Below, one piece after another: positions 5,663 through 5,952 of a stretch of 5,952 nt of DNA. The stretch comes from Solirubrobacterales bacterium (GTDB lineage Bacteria; Actinomycetota; Thermoleophilia; Solirubrobacterales; 70-9). The notes beneath the pieces were generated by a model, which worked only from the letters and a program-made list of their open reading frames with translations, was not told where the DNA came from and searched no databases. The position numbers and the translations under genes were made by a program. The stretch lies in assembly GCA_030835185.1 (NCBI GenBank), contig JAUQWL010000186.1, forward strand, positions 1-5,952, read 5' to 3'. The first letter of the stretch is position 1. Every line of letters starts with the position of its first letter.

Positions 5663-5896
5663 GTGGCCAGCCGCGAAGAGATCGAGAACGTCCTGCCAAA
5701 GCTGGGCCGGGGAGCGCGGATCAACCTCAAGCTGAAGGAGGGAGGCGAGGTGCCGGGGACTCTTTACGGGGTCTTCAACGGACTCGTCCACTTCGAGGAG
5801 GAAGAGATCGAGCCGGTCGACCTGGACCTGATCGACAACCTCCTGGTCCGGATCCACTCCGAAGGGCCGGGCACCAGCCTCTTCGAGACTGACTGA
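5663..5896 (+). CDS. Small acidic hypothetical protein, possible Sm/SH3-like barrel
   Basis: The product has 77 residues from GTG 5663, the only usable start after the in-frame TAG at 5651. Nearly every third codon position is G or C, which supports coding on this strand. It has 16 acidic against 7 Lys/Arg residues, including a run of four Glu (45-48), and no cysteine, signal peptide or membrane segment, so it should be cytoplasmic. Residues 24-34 (LKEGGEVPGTL) match the Sm1 pattern LKxGxExxGxL of Sm/LSm proteins, followed by hydrophobic alternation to F44 and a later short strand at 60-64. The Asp and Asn that bind RNA in Sm1, and the Arg-Gly of Sm2, are not present, so an RNA-binding role is doubtful. 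It is divergent from the sigma operon, across a 298-bp gap. I do not recognise the family. Confidence 0.8.
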   Translation: MASREEIENVLPKLGRGARINLKLKEGGEVPGTLYGVFNGLVHFEEEEIEPVDLDLIDNLLVRIHSEGPGTSLFETD

Positions 5897-5906
5897 GCAA
5901 GTGAGC

Positions 5907-5952
5907 ATGCAGGCCGCGCATGGTCGTCCGCCGCGTGCGCCCGATCCGGCCC
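5907..5952 (+). CDS. Possible start of another gene, cut by the window end
   Basis: After the TGA at 5896 a frame is open from GTG 5901 and ATG 5907 to the end of the window. It reads MQAAHGRPPRAPDP and onward. It is too short to judge, no clear ribosome binding site is seen, and an ATG at 5920 in another frame is also open to the edge. Confidence 0.25.
   Translation, partial: MQAAHGRPPRAPDPA

Noticed and set aside
5436..5730. Minus-strand frames of 75-87 codons across the divergent intergenic region
   Set aside because: They overlap the start of the 77-aa gene and the palindromic repeats, have no coding-like third-position bias and no ribosome binding site that I could see.
1..5952. CRISPR arrays, tRNA or rRNA genes, insertion sequences
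   Set aside because: No regularly spaced repeats, cloverleaf-like sequence, transposase motif or terminal inverted repeats were seen on either strand.

Overview
The window looks like chromosomal DNA of a high-GC actinobacterium, most likely class Thermoleophilia (Solirubrobacterales). This placement rests on three things recalled from knowledge of the group, not on a search: GC-rich third codon positions, a sigma factor fused to a zinc-binding anti-sigma domain and a membrane segment, and a small exported protein with an N-terminus of the PSPAMVV...GGTAFA type.

Layout. (1) Positions 1-284, plus strand: the 3' end of a gene for a highly basic helical protein built of 11-residue repeats. It is followed by three inverted repeats (297-407), the last a probable intrinsic terminator. 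(2) Positions 408-664: no gene seen; one 14-bp tandem repeat at 567-594. (3) Positions 665-5364, minus strand: a tightly packed three-gene operon, transcribed from 5364 towards 665. First is an ECF-type sigma factor carrying its own RsrA-like zinc motif, a membrane segment and a long Pro/Ala-rich tail. Second is a 963-aa exported protein of Ig-like/beta-sandwich modules, whose GTG start overlaps the sigma stop codon (GTGA). Third is a 143-aa exported protein starting 12 nt after the previous stop. (4) Positions 5365-5662: a divergent intergenic region with two copies of a palindromic 10-mer, GCAAATTGCG. (5) Positions 5663-5896, plus strand: a 77-aa acidic protein with a possible Sm/SH3-like barrel signature, perhaps followed by another gene running off the window end.

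How the genes may work together (inference): the sigma protein would sit in the membrane with its DNA-binding part held inside and its proline-rich tail outside. The two following genes make proteins that are exported to the same extracytoplasmic space. The tight coupling suggests one module in which surface proteins are either the regulated output or part of the signal for the membrane-bound sigma factor. This is the best candidate for an undescribed system here. The architecture of each part is visible, but the link between them is untested.
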